NCBI GenBank assembly: GCA_021234155.1
Contig: JAJEKV010000017.1
Location: 6,981,253 to 7,045,252 of the forward strand
Direction of reading: 5' to 3'
From: Isoetes taiwanensis
Taxonomy: Eukaryota > Streptophyta > Lycopodiopsida > Isoetales > Isoetaceae
Length of the DNA: 64,000 nt
Positions within the stretch are counted from its first letter, which is position 1. Every line of letters starts with the position of its first letter. Below the pieces are notes generated by a model. The model was not told the DNA's origin. It did not search any database and saw nothing but the letters and a program-made list of their open reading frames with translations. The translations under genes were made by a program, and so were the position numbers. Shown here piece by piece: positions 46,967 through 57,915 of this stretch.

Positions 46967-48242
46967 TGATGAAATTTCAGCTTTATAAGTTGGTTAAACC
47001 TCCATGAGAAGAAGTGGCAGTGGAGGTAAGGTTTGATGATTGCAAAGGCAGGATAGTCTGCAATACTTTTATGAGAAGCAGTGGCAGTAAAAGTATTTGT
47101 GAATGGTGACTCATGAACACAATTATGGCACAAGATCAAACAAGCAATCATTTGAAGATCAAGCAAGCAATTGTAAGAAGTAGGTGCTAGAAGATGATTG
47201 TCTAGGTTTTGTTGATCTAGATAATTATTGGTTGCCTATGTAACCTAGGTAATATTTGCCTAGTTATTGATTAATATCTTCAATGGTAATATGTTCAATG
47301 GTCGAAGGAGCGCAATAGCCAATTTTATGGTTCAGGCATGTGGGATATATTGAAGCTAAAGTCTCCATTTAGCAGGTGATGCCGGATCGGTAGGCCATAA
47401 CCGCCGGACTGGCAAAATATAAACACAAGGAGAACTCTTAAGAAATACACAGAGGTGAGACCCAGGACTTGGGCTGATAAAAAATGATCGAGATTGGATT
47501 GCATTCCTTACTGATTTTATGCTATAAGAAATGAGTCAATGACTTCGAAGTGGAGTTAAACCATTAAGCCTATGTTTTATTATGGTTTATAATTTCTTGC
47601 ACTAGGATATTTGGTGATTGAAGGTCTTGACATTAAGCATATTTGCTTGAACTATTTACTTTGGATTATTTTGAGAATGAATGACCATTGAGGATGAATC
47701 TCATACCCTTCAAAGTTGCCCAAAGATATGATCAAATTCGACGCCACGCTTATGCGGAGTTGGTCGCTTGGCGGCCATACATGTGACATTGAGCCCGGCG
47801 ATCCAGACGGGTGCTAGGATCATACCTTCGAGGTCATGGACATGCGAGATCAGCTATGTCCTCACGCACTTGACATGTACATACACATTTATTTCATGAT
47901 GATGTATACTTGTACAGTTTGACAGCATTCTTATTACTGCCACGGTTTTTCCCTCGAAAACCCTTCCGGTAGTGGTGTTTTTAACCCTGACAAGAATAAG
48001 TTTGTTAAGCTCATACCGGGTCCCATAGGCCGATTGGTCTCAGTGGACGATAAAAAAACTATTCTTATTCTTATTCTTATTCATAATGTGGCTTCTCAAA
48101 ACTTCCATGTATATTGAAATTTCATTGTCAATGGGTTTAAGTTGATTCTTGGTTTGAAGAACAACTTGAGTTGAAAATTAAATCTTGCTAGTCATTTGGT
48201 GAAGTGTTGATTCAATTGTCATTTCTTAGACTAAATCTATCA
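46967..48242 (+). repeat. 5' LTR of the copia element
   Basis: Starts TGATGAAATTTCAG and ends AAATCTATCA (TG...CA with short inverted ends TGAT/ATCA). It matches the 3' LTR base for base over long stretches, apart from scattered changes and an insertion at about 47689-48084. It is 1276 bp against 885 bp for the 3' LTR. Confidence 0.95.
47689..48084 (+). mobile_element. SINE-like insertion inside the 5' LTR
   Basis: About 395 bp present only in the 5' LTR, entering after GAATGACCAT and ending in a short tandem tail (TTATTC repeated ~4 times, 48060-48083). TATGCGGAGTTGG (~47751) resembles a pol III A box and CCTTCGAGGTC (~47827) a loose B box; their spacing (~75 bp) is wide for a tRNA. A simple-repeat tail and pol III-like boxes are SINE traits. 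Only AT or CAT is shared at the edges, so the target duplication is not convincing. A deletion from the 3' LTR is the alternative. Confidence 0.45.
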
Positions 48243-48243
48243 G

Positions 48244-48255
48244 TGGTATCAGAGC
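48244..48255 (+). other. Primer binding site for initiator tRNA-Met
   Basis: TGGTATCAGAGC begins one base after the 5' LTR. It is complementary to the 3' end of plant initiator tRNA-Met, the usual Ty1/copia primer. The gag ATG follows at 48264. Confidence 0.95.
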
Positions 48256-48263
48256 TATTCTTC

Positions 48264-49484
48264 ATGGCTAGCAGATTTGGAGCTAGTTTGCTCAACACCA
48301 TAGAGGTGTACAAAGGAGGTGCAGGATTCCAACTTTGGAAAGATGCTATTATGCATGTGCTGGATGTTGAAGACCTTTGGGAAGTTGTAGATCCCAACAG
48401 TCAAGTTTCAGCAGGTATATTGGCCAGAACTGTTTCCACAGGTTCAGTAGCAGGAGGAGCTGGAGGTCAATCAGCTGAAAGTACAGGAGCTGGAGGCTCA
48501 GGAGGAGCTGGAGGCTCAGGAGGAGCTGGAGGCTCAGAAGGAGCTACAAGCAGAGGAGGGACAAGCACAGCTGGAGGAAAGTCATTGCAGACTAAGATCA
48601 AGGAAGCTCATGGCATTATAACCTGTAAGTTGAGTCTAGTTATTCGTTTAAGAGTTAGATCTTTAAGTCCAAAGGAAATGTGGAAGTATTTACTTAAACA
48701 TTATGAGGAAAAGACTTCCTCACAAATAGATGTTCTGGAAACTGAGTTAAGGAATTTAAAATTAAGGGAAGATGAGGATGTGTCTGAATTCTTCAACAAA
48801 TTTGACAATTTACTGGCTGACCTTGAAGGGGCTGGGGTAAGCATATCTGACAGGAGTCAGGTGTTGCAAATATCCAGGGCCATAAGTGAGAATGAGACAC
48901 TAGCTTTGTTCATAAGAAACTCAAACAAAAGTAGAGAAGAGGCTGAAGTTATGCTAAGGACAGAATGGGAACAGAAAAAAATTTTAAAACAAACTGAAGA
49001 AACTCCTGAGATATTGATGGTGAAATGGAAAGATAAAGTTATTTGTTATCACTGCCATGAAGCTGGACATTACAAAAATAAATGCCCTAAACTTAGAAAA
49101 GAGTTCAATTGTTTCACATGTGGTGGTAGAGGGCATATGGCTGCCAAATGCCCTACACCAAAGAATTTTGGCAGAGCATCAAGAGGAAGAGGTGATTCGA
49201 GCTCTGGCAGGTCTGGAAGGGGTAGAGGCCGAAATTATGAGAGAGCTTATGTGACACAAGAAGCTTTAGAGGAAACCAAAACCAAGTCAACAGAAGATGA
49301 AGATGAGGTAATACATGGTTTTGCAGTTATCAATGAGGATGTTTTTACTGACAAATATAATCATTTGATAGTTGATTCTGGAGCTGAAAGATCAGTAGTT
49401 CAAACTACTGACCTTTTGAAGAACATCTCTGCCACAAAATCAAGAAAGATCCAAGTAGAAAATGGAACAACGCAAGATGTCTGA
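48264..49484 (+). CDS. copia gag and protease start
   Basis: An ATG at 48264, 9 bp after the primer site, is the likely start; the frame is open further upstream but that part lies in the LTR. The protein has a copia gag start (YKGGAGFQLWKDAIMHVLD), a Gly/Ser/Ala low-complexity stretch (GGSGGAGGSGGAGGS, residues ~75-110) and a retrotran_gag_2 region. Two zinc knuckles follow (CYHCHEAGHYKNKC and CFTCGGRGHMAAKC). The retropepsin active site VDSGAERSVV comes just before a stop at 49482. Coding similarity continues in the next frame, so the stop is a +1-type frameshift. Confidence 0.9.
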   Translation: MASRFGASLLNTIEVYKGGAGFQLWKDAIMHVLDVEDLWEVVDPNSQVSAGILARTVSTGSVAGGAGGQSAESTGAGGSGGAGGSGGAGGSEGATSRGGTSTAGGKSLQTKIKEAHGIITCKLSLVIRLRVRSLSPKEMWKYLLKHYEEKTSSQIDVLETELRNLKLREDEDVSEFFNKFDNLLADLEGAGVSISDRSQVLQISRAISENETLALFIRNSNKSREEAEVMLRTEWEQKKILKQTEETPEILMVKWKDKVICYHCHEAGHYKNKCPKLRKEFNCFTCGGRGHMAAKCPTPKNFGRASRGRGDSSSGRSGRGRGRNYERAYVTQEALEETKTKSTEDEDEVIHGFAVINEDVFTDKYNHLIVDSGAERSVVQTTDLLKNISATKSRKIQVENGTTQDV

Positions 49485-50802
49485 GGGAGAAGATTGTTTT
49501 GCCTTTCGAGGGGATTTAGATGGAAATATTGTGAACATAGAAGATGTGCTATGTGTGCCAGCTATTATAAAAAATTTAATTTCAGTGAGCCAGTTATGTG
49601 ATTTAGGATATCGAGTTACTTTTGATGCAGATCAATGTACTGTTCTACTTGATAATAAAATAAAGTTTTATGGAAAGAGGGTTGGCAATTTGTTTGAACT
49701 TGATAACCTCATACACTTTCGAGTGTGAATGCAATATCAAATTGACATGGAAATGTGGCACAAACAGTTAGCACATACAAACCACAAGAATTTAGACATT
49801 TTACATAAGCAAGGACATATAGATCTTTGTGATAACAAAGGCGGTTTATTTGTGAGGGATGTGCTCTTGGTAAACTTCCTGACATTACCATTTTCTACAA
49901 GAAAAACCAAAGCATCTCAAACTTTGGAACTAGTACACTCAGACTTATGTGGTCCATTGAATGTGCAAAGTAGAAACAACAACAAATACTTCATAACTTT
50001 CATGGATGATCACAGCAGAAAATGTAGAACATATTGTCTAAAGAAAAAGTCACAAGCTCTAAATGCTTTTAAGCAATATGTGGCAGAAATGGAGAGAGAA
50101 ACTGGGCACAAACTCAAGTGCATAAGATCTAACAGAGGAGGAGAATACCTATCAGCAAAATTCAGAACTTTCTGCATAGCTCATGGCATCAAAAGGCAAG
50201 TAACTTGCAGGTATACTCCTCAGCAAAATGGAGTTTCTGAGAGAAAGAACCGAACCTTAATGGATGTTGTTAGGTCCATGTTAAAGCAAAGTGGATTACC
50301 AAATACTTTATGGGAAGAAGCATTGCAAGCAGCAGTAGAAATACAAAGTCTGCAAGGAAAAATACCAGAATGCATATGGAATCCTGAAACAAAAATTGAT
50401 TATGACAAATACAAAGTGTATGGATGCTTAGTGTATACTCACATACCAGCAGAACTAAGAAAGAAATTGGACAATCGAGCTGAGGTGGGTTTTTTGGTGG
50501 GATATGACAGTCAGGCAAAAGGATATAGAGTATACATACCAGAAAAAAGGACTATTACAATTAGTAGAGATGTATTATTCAATGAGAATGTTTTGTACAA
50601 ACATAGGTACAAGAAAGGTGTAAAATTAATGACAAAGGAAACACATCCAGAATCAAGATTTGACATAAATGATTCAGATGAAGAAGAAAAGGTTGAAGGT
50701 ATGGATATGGAACAAGATATGCATGAAGAAGCATCAGAGGTAGAAAAGGTAGTACAGCAAGAATCTGAGCAGGAAATACAAAAGGAACAAGAGTTAGAAT
50801 AG
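49462..50802 (+). pseudogene. copia protease end and integrase, broken
   Basis: 49462-49728 continues the protease/gag_pre-integrase part (IEDVLCVPAIIKNLISVSQL) and ends in a stop followed at once by the integrase frame (49729-50802). That frame opens with the zinc-domain histidines (MWHKQLAHTNHKNLDILH), but the expected CxxC is lost (GLFVRDVLLVNFLTLPFS). The catalytic core keeps Asp (LVHSDLCGPL), Asp (FITFMDDHSR) and Glu (QQNGVSERKNRT). The frame ends in an acidic linker and a TAG at 50800. Confidence 0.85.
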
Positions 50803-50817
50803 GAAATAGTTGAACCA

Positions 50818-52211
50818 GTGATGCCAAAACCTAAGAGGAAGACTCAAGCTGAAAGATTAATTGAGGAGGCCAGATTGGGAAACAAGTCTTATGGGAGGAC
50901 TGAACTAGGTAAGAGCAGAAGAATTGAGAAAGCAAATCATGAACAAATAATGGCAATTTTAGAAGATGAGGTTATACCTCAAAATTTTATAGAAGCCCAA
51001 GAAAGTGTAGACAGGGATAAATGGGTTGCAGCCATGGATGAGGAACTCAAATCATTTGAGGAAACTAAGACATATGAGTTAGTCAAATCAAATGGGGAAC
51101 AAAATATTATTGGGAGCAAATGGCTCTACAAAATCAAACTAAACCCATATGGAAGTAAAAAATATAAGGCCAGACTTGTAGCTCAAGGTTATACTCAGGA
51201 AAAGGGCAGGGATTATGATGAGACATACTCCCCTATAGTAAAGTGTACAAGCATCAGAATTCTCCTAGCTATGGCAAATGCTATGGATTTGGAATTACAC
51301 CACATGGATGTCAAAACAGCATTTTTGAATGCAACTCTTGAGGAGGAGGCTTTTATGAAACCAGCTCCAGGGTATGAACAAGGCAAAAACATGATTTGGA
51401 AGTTGAACAAGGCTGTTTATGGGCTTAAACAATCACCAAGGGAATGGTATTTGTGCATGAATCAATTTCTACAAGAACAGGGATTTGAGAAACTGCAAAA
51501 TGATGGCAATCTTTATAGATTTGAGCAAGGTGAAGAATATTGTATAATTGCATTATATGTAGATGATTGTATCATGGTGCAAACTCCATAAAAATTCTGA
51601 ACTTGTGCAAGGGAATATTGAAATCAAAGTTTTAGATGTCAGACCTAGGTGAATTGAAGAAATTCCTAGGCATAGAAGTTGACAGAAATAGAAAAGCAAA
51701 ATGTTTAAGACTACATCAAGAGAAGCATGTAGAAAACATGCTTAAAAGATTCAATTTGGTTGAAGCAAAAACAGTAAAGACTCCTATGGTTCCAGGTCAT
51801 AAGTTAACAGAAGTGCATGAGTTGACAGACAAAGAAATGATGCAAATGGAAAATGTGCCATACAGGGCTTTAATTGGCTGCTTACTGTACCTAACAAATA
51901 GTACACGGCCTGACATATCATACTCAGTCAATATTCTGAGCAGAAGAAATCATAATCCAACAAAGGTGCACTGGGAGGCTGCCAAAAGAGTACTAAGATA
52001 TCTCAAAGGAACTCCAGATCATGGTATTTGTTTTACATCCAAAAATCTAATTATGAAATGTTATAGTGATGCAGATTGGGGAGGAGATTTGCAAACTAGA
52101 AGATCAACCTCAGGATATGCCATTTTTCTAGGTGGAGGGGTCATATCTTGGAGATGCAAAAAACAAGCTGTTGTGGCAATGAGTTCAGCAGAGGCAGAAT
52201 ATGCAGCAGCA
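50818..52211 (+). pseudogene. copia reverse transcriptase and first part of RNase H
   Basis: 50818-51591 encodes the RT core with KWLYKIKLNPYGSKKYKARL, HHMDVKTAFLNATLEEE and the active-site ALYVDDCIM, closed by TAA at 51589. The thumb and RNase H continue from 51636 with FLGIEVDRN, RALIGCLLYLTNSTRPDISY, CYSDADWGGD, then RRSTSGYAIFLGGG and VAMSSAEAEYAA. At 52212 the host reading frame is interrupted by the nested element; it resumes at 55944. Confidence 0.9.
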
Positions 52212-52364
52212 AAGTCGTATTTAATTAAAGTGGGACAAATCTTGAATTTTGAGACTCGGACTGAAAATGGGACTCATACTAAATTATTTTTTTTGAAATG
52301 AATGCTTGAATAGAATTTTTTCTTAATAGAGCAACAATAACATTTACAAAGAACAATCCGAGAA

Positions 52365-52590
52365 AAGAAGAGGAGACGGTGGAGAAAGAATGGTAGGAAG
52401 GAAGGGGATGGAAGGAAGGGAGAGGGAGGAGGCAGGGGAGAGGTAGGAGAGGCAAGGGATAAGTTGGAAGAAGGGGAAGGGAAGGGGCTGGGAGAGAGGA
52501 GGGGGGGAAGGAGGGGGGGGGAAAGAGAAGAGCAAAGGGGCAAAGGAGGAGAGGGAGGGGCAAAGTGGGGCAAGGTCCCCCCCTCCCCCA
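52365..52590 (+). repeat. Purine-rich (G/A) tract
   Basis: About 225 bp almost without pyrimidines on the plus strand, including G8 and G7 runs near 52501 and 52514. Frames on the opposite strand give Pro/Leu/Ser-rich peptides that are compositional artefacts. Such a tract can form triplex or quadruplex structures in principle. Confidence 0.85.
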
Positions 52591-54649
52591 AAAGTATTAA
52601 TTATTAATGTATAATTAATAATTAATTAAACTAACTAAATAATTAATTAAATAATAAATTAAATTAATCTAATGACTAAATACAACACCAAACATACAAT
52701 ACAAGCGCCTCCACTCTGACTGACCCGGTCGAGAATGAAGCTCACCCTAAGCATCCTTTTATACTTCCCTAAACATGTTGATTTGCTTCATTCTCGACTC
52801 AGCCGACTGTGAATGAAGCATCCTTTTTCTCAAGCTTCGCCAAAAAAAATGAATCCACCATGGTTCAAAACTTCATTAAATCTTCGCTTCAAAACTTTAG
52901 GCTAGTGCATGGCAACAGGATCCTCCTTGCCATCTCTTTGGCATATCTTCATCTTTGCCATCTCTTTCGGTGGCTTGTTTCAAATTTATCAAATAAAAGC
53001 CTATAAATTTATCACATGATATTTGGAATTTTTTTCAGACATGCACGCATCACCGGGCCGGCCGACGCCAAGATGGCGCGTGCGAAACACATGAGCTGCC
53101 CTTGCACGCTCATCTGCTCATCATTGCATTCTACAATGCAAAATTTGCGGGGATCTCGCCATGGTAACACCCAAGAGTCATTATATGTTCTACAATCGCG
53201 ACCTTGATTCTACTATTATGCACTCCGCTCTGTTTCTGCGAGATGGAGCCCAACGCAAGAAGAGATTGGTTACAGATTTCCATTTCCAATCTGCTCATCT
53301 ATTTCCGGACCAATCGCTTTCCGAATTACATTCAGGACGGACTCAATCTTGAAGGTCATTTGTTGGGGATCCGAGGAGGAAGAATGCGCAAAGGATGCCC
53401 GACAGAGGAAGATTTAAGGGGTTACCTATGCTTCCCCTTTTGGCTTTCCTTCTAACTCGCTGTGAGTATTCTTGGTGCATGCGATTCTTGACCTGTAATC
53501 TTAGATATCCAGAGCTCAAATCGAGCTCAAATCCTAGCTAGAAGGCAAGCACAAATCCGAGCTCAAATCCGAGCTTAAATCCGGCAATGGGCTCGAGCAT
53601 TACAGCGCAATCGGCAGATTCAAAGTACAAAATTTCGAATTGCATGGAGGGGAAGGAAGATTAAACGTCTACTATTGAATTAATTAAATGGGTCCTTTGC
53701 ATATGAGGCTACTTGAATCGGGTTTTAAATCTCGGATGTGGAGGTGAAAATGGTGGGCGGCGATCGCGCCGCTAAGATTTTGTCACAGCCGCCCTCGCCA
53801 AATTAAAAGCCATAGCCACACAAATGTCACCACCATCGAACAGATTTTGTAAGATTTTGGGTTCCTGCTCCAGCATTTATTGTTTGATTCCTTCCTTTCC
53901 CCTCAACTGCGGCTTCGCCCACATGTATCTGTCTGCGGTCCATTTTTTCACATGGGCGCCCCTTTTTTCTCGATCTTGACTCCTTCCGGGACGGCTCCTT
54001 TTTGCTCGTTTAAGGTCCGCTTTTTTGGGTCGATTGTGATCAACATGTCCCGAGCTTAGCGCCATGGCTCCTCTTCTTTGTGTTTTGGCTATGGCTATGA
54101 ATGTAATGGAGGCGAAGATGGAGATGGAGCACCATGCACGAGTTCTTTGCACCAGCTAGGTCGGCTTTGCGGCAGATATACCGAGAGATCCACATGAATC
54201 GGCTGAAGAATCGGCTGAAGAAAGGGCTTTGCAAGATCTGCTTGGGAACCGAGTGCTTTCTCCTTTCCCGTGGTACAACAGATCAGCGGCACAAAGGTGT
54301 GTACCAAATTTCAAAATTCAAATATTGGGGGAAAAAGGGCTGGTACAAGAAACAATTAAATAAGTCTTGGGGGGAAAAAGGGCTGGGTATAAGAAACTTG
54401 AAAATAAGTCACGTGAGTTTTGAAGTCATAATATTTGTATAATGCATTATTATTAGTTGTAAGGGGTAAGTAGGGTAAATTATTTTTCAGTTGTTATAAT
54501 GTGCATTATAGGTGCATATGATGTCCATTAGATAAATACATGGGAAGAGTCTATTTATCATAGAAAATACATAGGATATTTATGGGGAGGTAATTTTTTC
54601 ATAGAAAATACATAAAATATTGTGTTTATTAAAAAATACATAGTATAAT

Positions 54650-54870
54650 ATAGTGTGTGCTAATACTAATGTGTGCTAGTATAAAATGCTAATGTGTGCT
54701 AATACTAATGTGTGCTAATACTAATGTGTACTAATGTATAAAAATGCTAATGTGTGCTAATACTGATTGTGGTAGTATAAAGTACTAATTGTGTGCTAAT
54801 TGTGGTAGTATAAAGTACTAATGTGTGCTAATTAAGGGTGTGCTAGTATAAAAATGCTAATGTGGATAGA
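54650..54870 (+). repeat. Minisatellite of CTAATGTGTG units
   Basis: Irregular tandem units of 16-40 bp built from TACTAATGTGTGCTAA and GTATAAAATGCTAATG words. No coding potential. It lies within the nested 3.7-kb element. Confidence 0.85.
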
Positions 54871-54964
54871 TAGAGAAAATGATGGAAAATTAGATGGATA
54901 GATAGGTAAAATGATGCTCTGCAAAAATAATCTCTGGCCCTTGAAATTGCCTTTTTTTACTCTT

Positions 54965-55215
54965 AGCTGCCTTTCTCGACTTCATGGCCCTTTCGAAAGG
55001 CCCTAAAACATCGTTTTTTAAACTTTGAGTCGCCTTTCTCGACTTCTCATGAAAAACCTCGAAAGGCCTTCCGACTCTAAACCGCTTTTTAAACTTTTCT
55101 CGCCTTTCACTTTCGCGAGAAAGGCCTTCAACGACCCTAAAACTTGCGTTTTTTGCTTTGAGCTGCCTTTCTCGACTCGCGAGTCGAGAAAGGCTCTCAG
55201 GCCTGTATTTTCCAA
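54965..55215. repeat. ~65-bp tandem repeat with a perfect 30-bp palindrome
   Basis: GCCTTTCTCGAC recurs at 54969, 55032 and 55165, with a weaker copy near 55095, so the unit is ~65 bp. At 55165-55194 the half GCCTTTCTCGACTCG is followed directly by its reverse complement, a perfect palindrome with no loop. TTTCGAAAGG (54990) and TTTCGCGAGAAAGG (55110) are further self-complementary words. It lies within the nested element, ~750 bp from its right end. Confidence 0.85.
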
Positions 55216-55942
55216 AAATGGCCCTAAGAACTGTGTTTTATTTTATTTTTTTTGCCTGTCGCATCACTTGACTAACTTGATTTTGTCTTTTGCAGTCCTT
55301 ATCTCGACCAGATAGTACATGCTTGGGAGCAATGAAAAGACTAGTTCATTGAAGAAAGATGCCGAGAAGAGGGTGGTGACATCAGTTGGACATACAAGCA
55401 CGTGGCCTATGAAGGAACTACTCATACAAATTTCTATCGTCTGTAAGTTGCTCCGTGACTTGGACAGAGCTCCACGCGCCGTTTGCAGTAGGTTGGTTCA
55501 TGTGTGAAGAGGGTGTAATCATTGTGATAATACGACCACTATGGTCTCTTCACCCACTGTAATGTATATTGTAATGAGCCCATTTGTAAATATAAGGCAT
55601 CTCAAAACTAGTATTCTTTGGTGATTAAGTACACAATTTGCTTAATTTTTGTTGGAATTTATGATCTCTTGTCTTAACCAACTAAGAAAATAGAGCCAAA
55701 AAGTCTTGGTAAAGGAATTCACCCTCACGCGAATAACTCTTATTTTGAATGACAAATAAGCCCCAAAACAGGGACTCGACTCGATATCCAAGAAAATTGG
55801 GAGAAAGCTTGGATGCACAGTTCCAGATAAAATTTCGAATTAAGGACAGTTTTCGGGTCGGGTTGCTCCTTTCTGTGTAAAATAACAGGGTTCCGAAAAA
55901 AAGTGGGAATGGAATGAGTCCCACTTTAATTAAATACGACTT

Positions 55943-56279
55943 AGCATCTTTGGTAGCTAAAGAAGTGGTATGGTTGAGGAGATTGCTAGATGAACTAAAT
56001 TGTCCACAAATGATGCCAACAGAAATATGGTCTGATAGTCAAATTTGTATAGCCATTGTTAAAAACCCTGTGCAGCATGACAGGACAAAGCATATTGAAC
56101 TTAGCATACATTTCATACGAGATTTGGCTGACAAAGGATTAATTCAAATGAAGTATATTGAAACCAATAAGCAGGTAGCTGACATCTTTACCAAAGCACT
56201 TGGAGAAAGCAAACATTCAAGCTTTAAAGCTGAATTGCAGGTGACAGATGCTCCAACTTATAAGCTGAAGGAGGAGTGA
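55943..56279 (+). pseudogene. copia RNase H, second part
   Basis: The host frame resumes after the nested element with ASLVAKEVVWLRRLLDELNC, SDSQICIAIVKNPVQHDRTK and HIELSIHFIRD, the usual copia RNase H ending with VADIFTKAL. The stop TGA (56277-56279) forms the first three bases of the 3' LTR. The purine-rich CTGAAGGAGGAG just before it serves as polypurine tract. Confidence 0.92.
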
Positions 56280-57161
56280 TGAAATTTCAGCTTTATAAGT
56301 TGGTTAAACCTCCATGAGAAGCAGTGGCAGTGGAGGTAAGGTTTGATGATTGCAAAGGCAGGATAGTCTGCAATACTTTTATGAGAAGCAGTACAGTAAA
56401 AGTATTTGTGAATGGTGACTCATGAACACAATTATGGCACAAGATCAAACAAGCAATCATTTGAAGATCAAGCAAGCAATTGTAAGAAGTAGGTGCTAGA
56501 AAATGATTGTCTAGGTTTTGTTGATCTAGATAATTATTGGTTGCCTATGTAACCTAGGTAATATTTGCCTAGTTATTGATTAATATCTTCAATGGTAATA
56601 TGTTCAATGGTCGAAGGAGCACAATAGCCAATTTTATGGTTCATGCATGTGGGATATATTGAAGCTATGGGAAAGTCTCCATTTAGCAGGTGATGTCGGA
56701 TCGGTAGGCCATAACCGCCGGACTGGCAAAATATAAACACAAGGAGAACTCTTAAGAAATACACAGAGGTGAGATGCCGGACTTGGGCTAGTCGTAAATG
56801 ATCGAGATTGGATTGCATTCCTTACTCGATTTATCTGCTATAAGAAATGAGTCAATGACTCGAAGCTGGAGTTAAACCATTAAGCCTATGTTTTATTATG
56901 GTTTATAATTTCTTGCACTAGGATATTTGGTGATTGAAGGTCTTGACATTAAGCATATTTGCTTGAACTATTTACTTGGATTATTTTGAGAATGAATGAC
57001 CATAATGTGGCTTCTCAAAACTTCCATGTATATTGAAATTTCATTGTCAATGGGTTTAAGTTGATTCTTGGTTTGAAGAACAACTTGAGTTGAAAATTAA
57101 ATCTTGCTAGTCATTTGGTGAAGTGTTGATTCAATTGTCATTTCTTAGACTAAATCTATCA
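56277..57161 (+). repeat. 3' LTR of the copia element
   Basis: 885 bp, TGATGAAATTTCAG...AAATCTATCA, nearly identical to the 5' LTR without its 395-bp insert. It is followed by CTTTT, the second copy of the target duplication. Confidence 0.95.
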
Positions 57162-57469
57162 CTTTTTTCATTAACCAATTACAATGTGAATTGTGTCTGA
57201 TTTACAATAGCAGCATCCATAAATTTTCTTGGTCAATGCACTATTCATTTGGCATTGACCAGAACACTGTAGCAGTAACTTTTGTTGGAATGCATTCGTC
57301 ACATTGCTGTTTATTTCTCATATGTTAATGTAGTTGAACACAGATTTGACAGATTTAAAAACAGATTTGAAGAAGTAGAAACAGATTAGACAAACAGATT
57401 AAACACATTTACAAACAGACCAATAACATGTATTAAGGTTTCTGTATTTAATATGGGAAAAAGTACATT

Positions 57470-57637
57470 CCAGATAGTTTTAGTGCCAACTGAATATGGG
57501 AAGCACAACTGAAAATGGAAAGCCTTAAACAATAGGGCAAAACAACTACTCATCCAGATAGTTTTAGTCCCAACTGAATATGGGAAGCACAACTGAAAAT
57601 GGGAAGCCTTAAAAAACAGGGCAAAACAATTACTCAT
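57470..57637. repeat. 84-bp tandem duplication
   Basis: Two copies (57470-57553, 57554-57637) containing CAGATAGTTTTAGT and TGAATATGGGAAGCACAACT, with few differences. 84 bp is 28 codons, and the minus strand is open through both copies (FHFQLCFPYSVGTKTIW repeated), but no family is recognised and it may be non-coding. Confidence 0.85.
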
Positions 57638-57915
57638 CGACCCTGGACCTCCAACCTATGCATAGACACAAAGAAACCCAAAAAACTTATTAGTAGGACA
57701 CTAGCAAATCATTGAAACATGCTTTCATTCATATAAATACATATATTACAAAAAGCAGTGCTACAAAAAGCACTGGTTTACAGTAGCCAGCAACCAAAAA
57801 GGGCTGTAAAGCCATAGAAGCCGAGATTTCTTTGTGGGAAAAGTAGTTAGCTGTATAAAACAGAATAAGGTCATAAGAACAAAAAAAAATACGAAATAAC
57901 CATGGCAGGACGACT

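Larger units (their letters stand above)
52212..55942. mobile_element. Nested 3.7-kb element with 25-bp terminal inverted repeats
   Basis: The left end AAGTCGTATTTAATTAAAGT (25 bp to 52236) and the right end (55918-55942) are perfect inverted repeats. The flanks share AGCA (52208-52211 and 55943-55946); removing one copy restores the RNase H frame exactly (GCA GCA GCA TCT). A 4-bp duplication is unusual for common plant DNA transposons. No transposase is recognised inside, so it is probably non-autonomous. The interior holds a purine-rich tract, a TG/TA minisatellite, a tandem repeat with a perfect palindrome, and gene-like GC-richer sequence at 53040-54300 that could be captured DNA. Confidence 0.85.
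46967..57161 (+). mobile_element. Ty1/copia retrotransposon with two nested insertions
   Basis: Bounded by LTRs (46967-48242 and 56277-57161) and a perfect 5-bp target duplication CTTTT (46962-46966 and 57162-57166). Domain order is gag, protease, integrase, reverse transcriptase, RNase H, which defines Ty1/copia. The RNase H region is split by a 3.7-kb element with terminal inverted repeats (52212-55942). The 5' LTR carries an extra ~395 bp. Outside those inserts the LTRs are nearly identical, so insertion was fairly recent, yet the coding region has several frameshifts and stops. Confidence 0.95.

Noticed and set aside
52274-52591. Pro/Leu/Ser-rich minus-strand frames
   Set aside because: Reverse reading of the purine tract.
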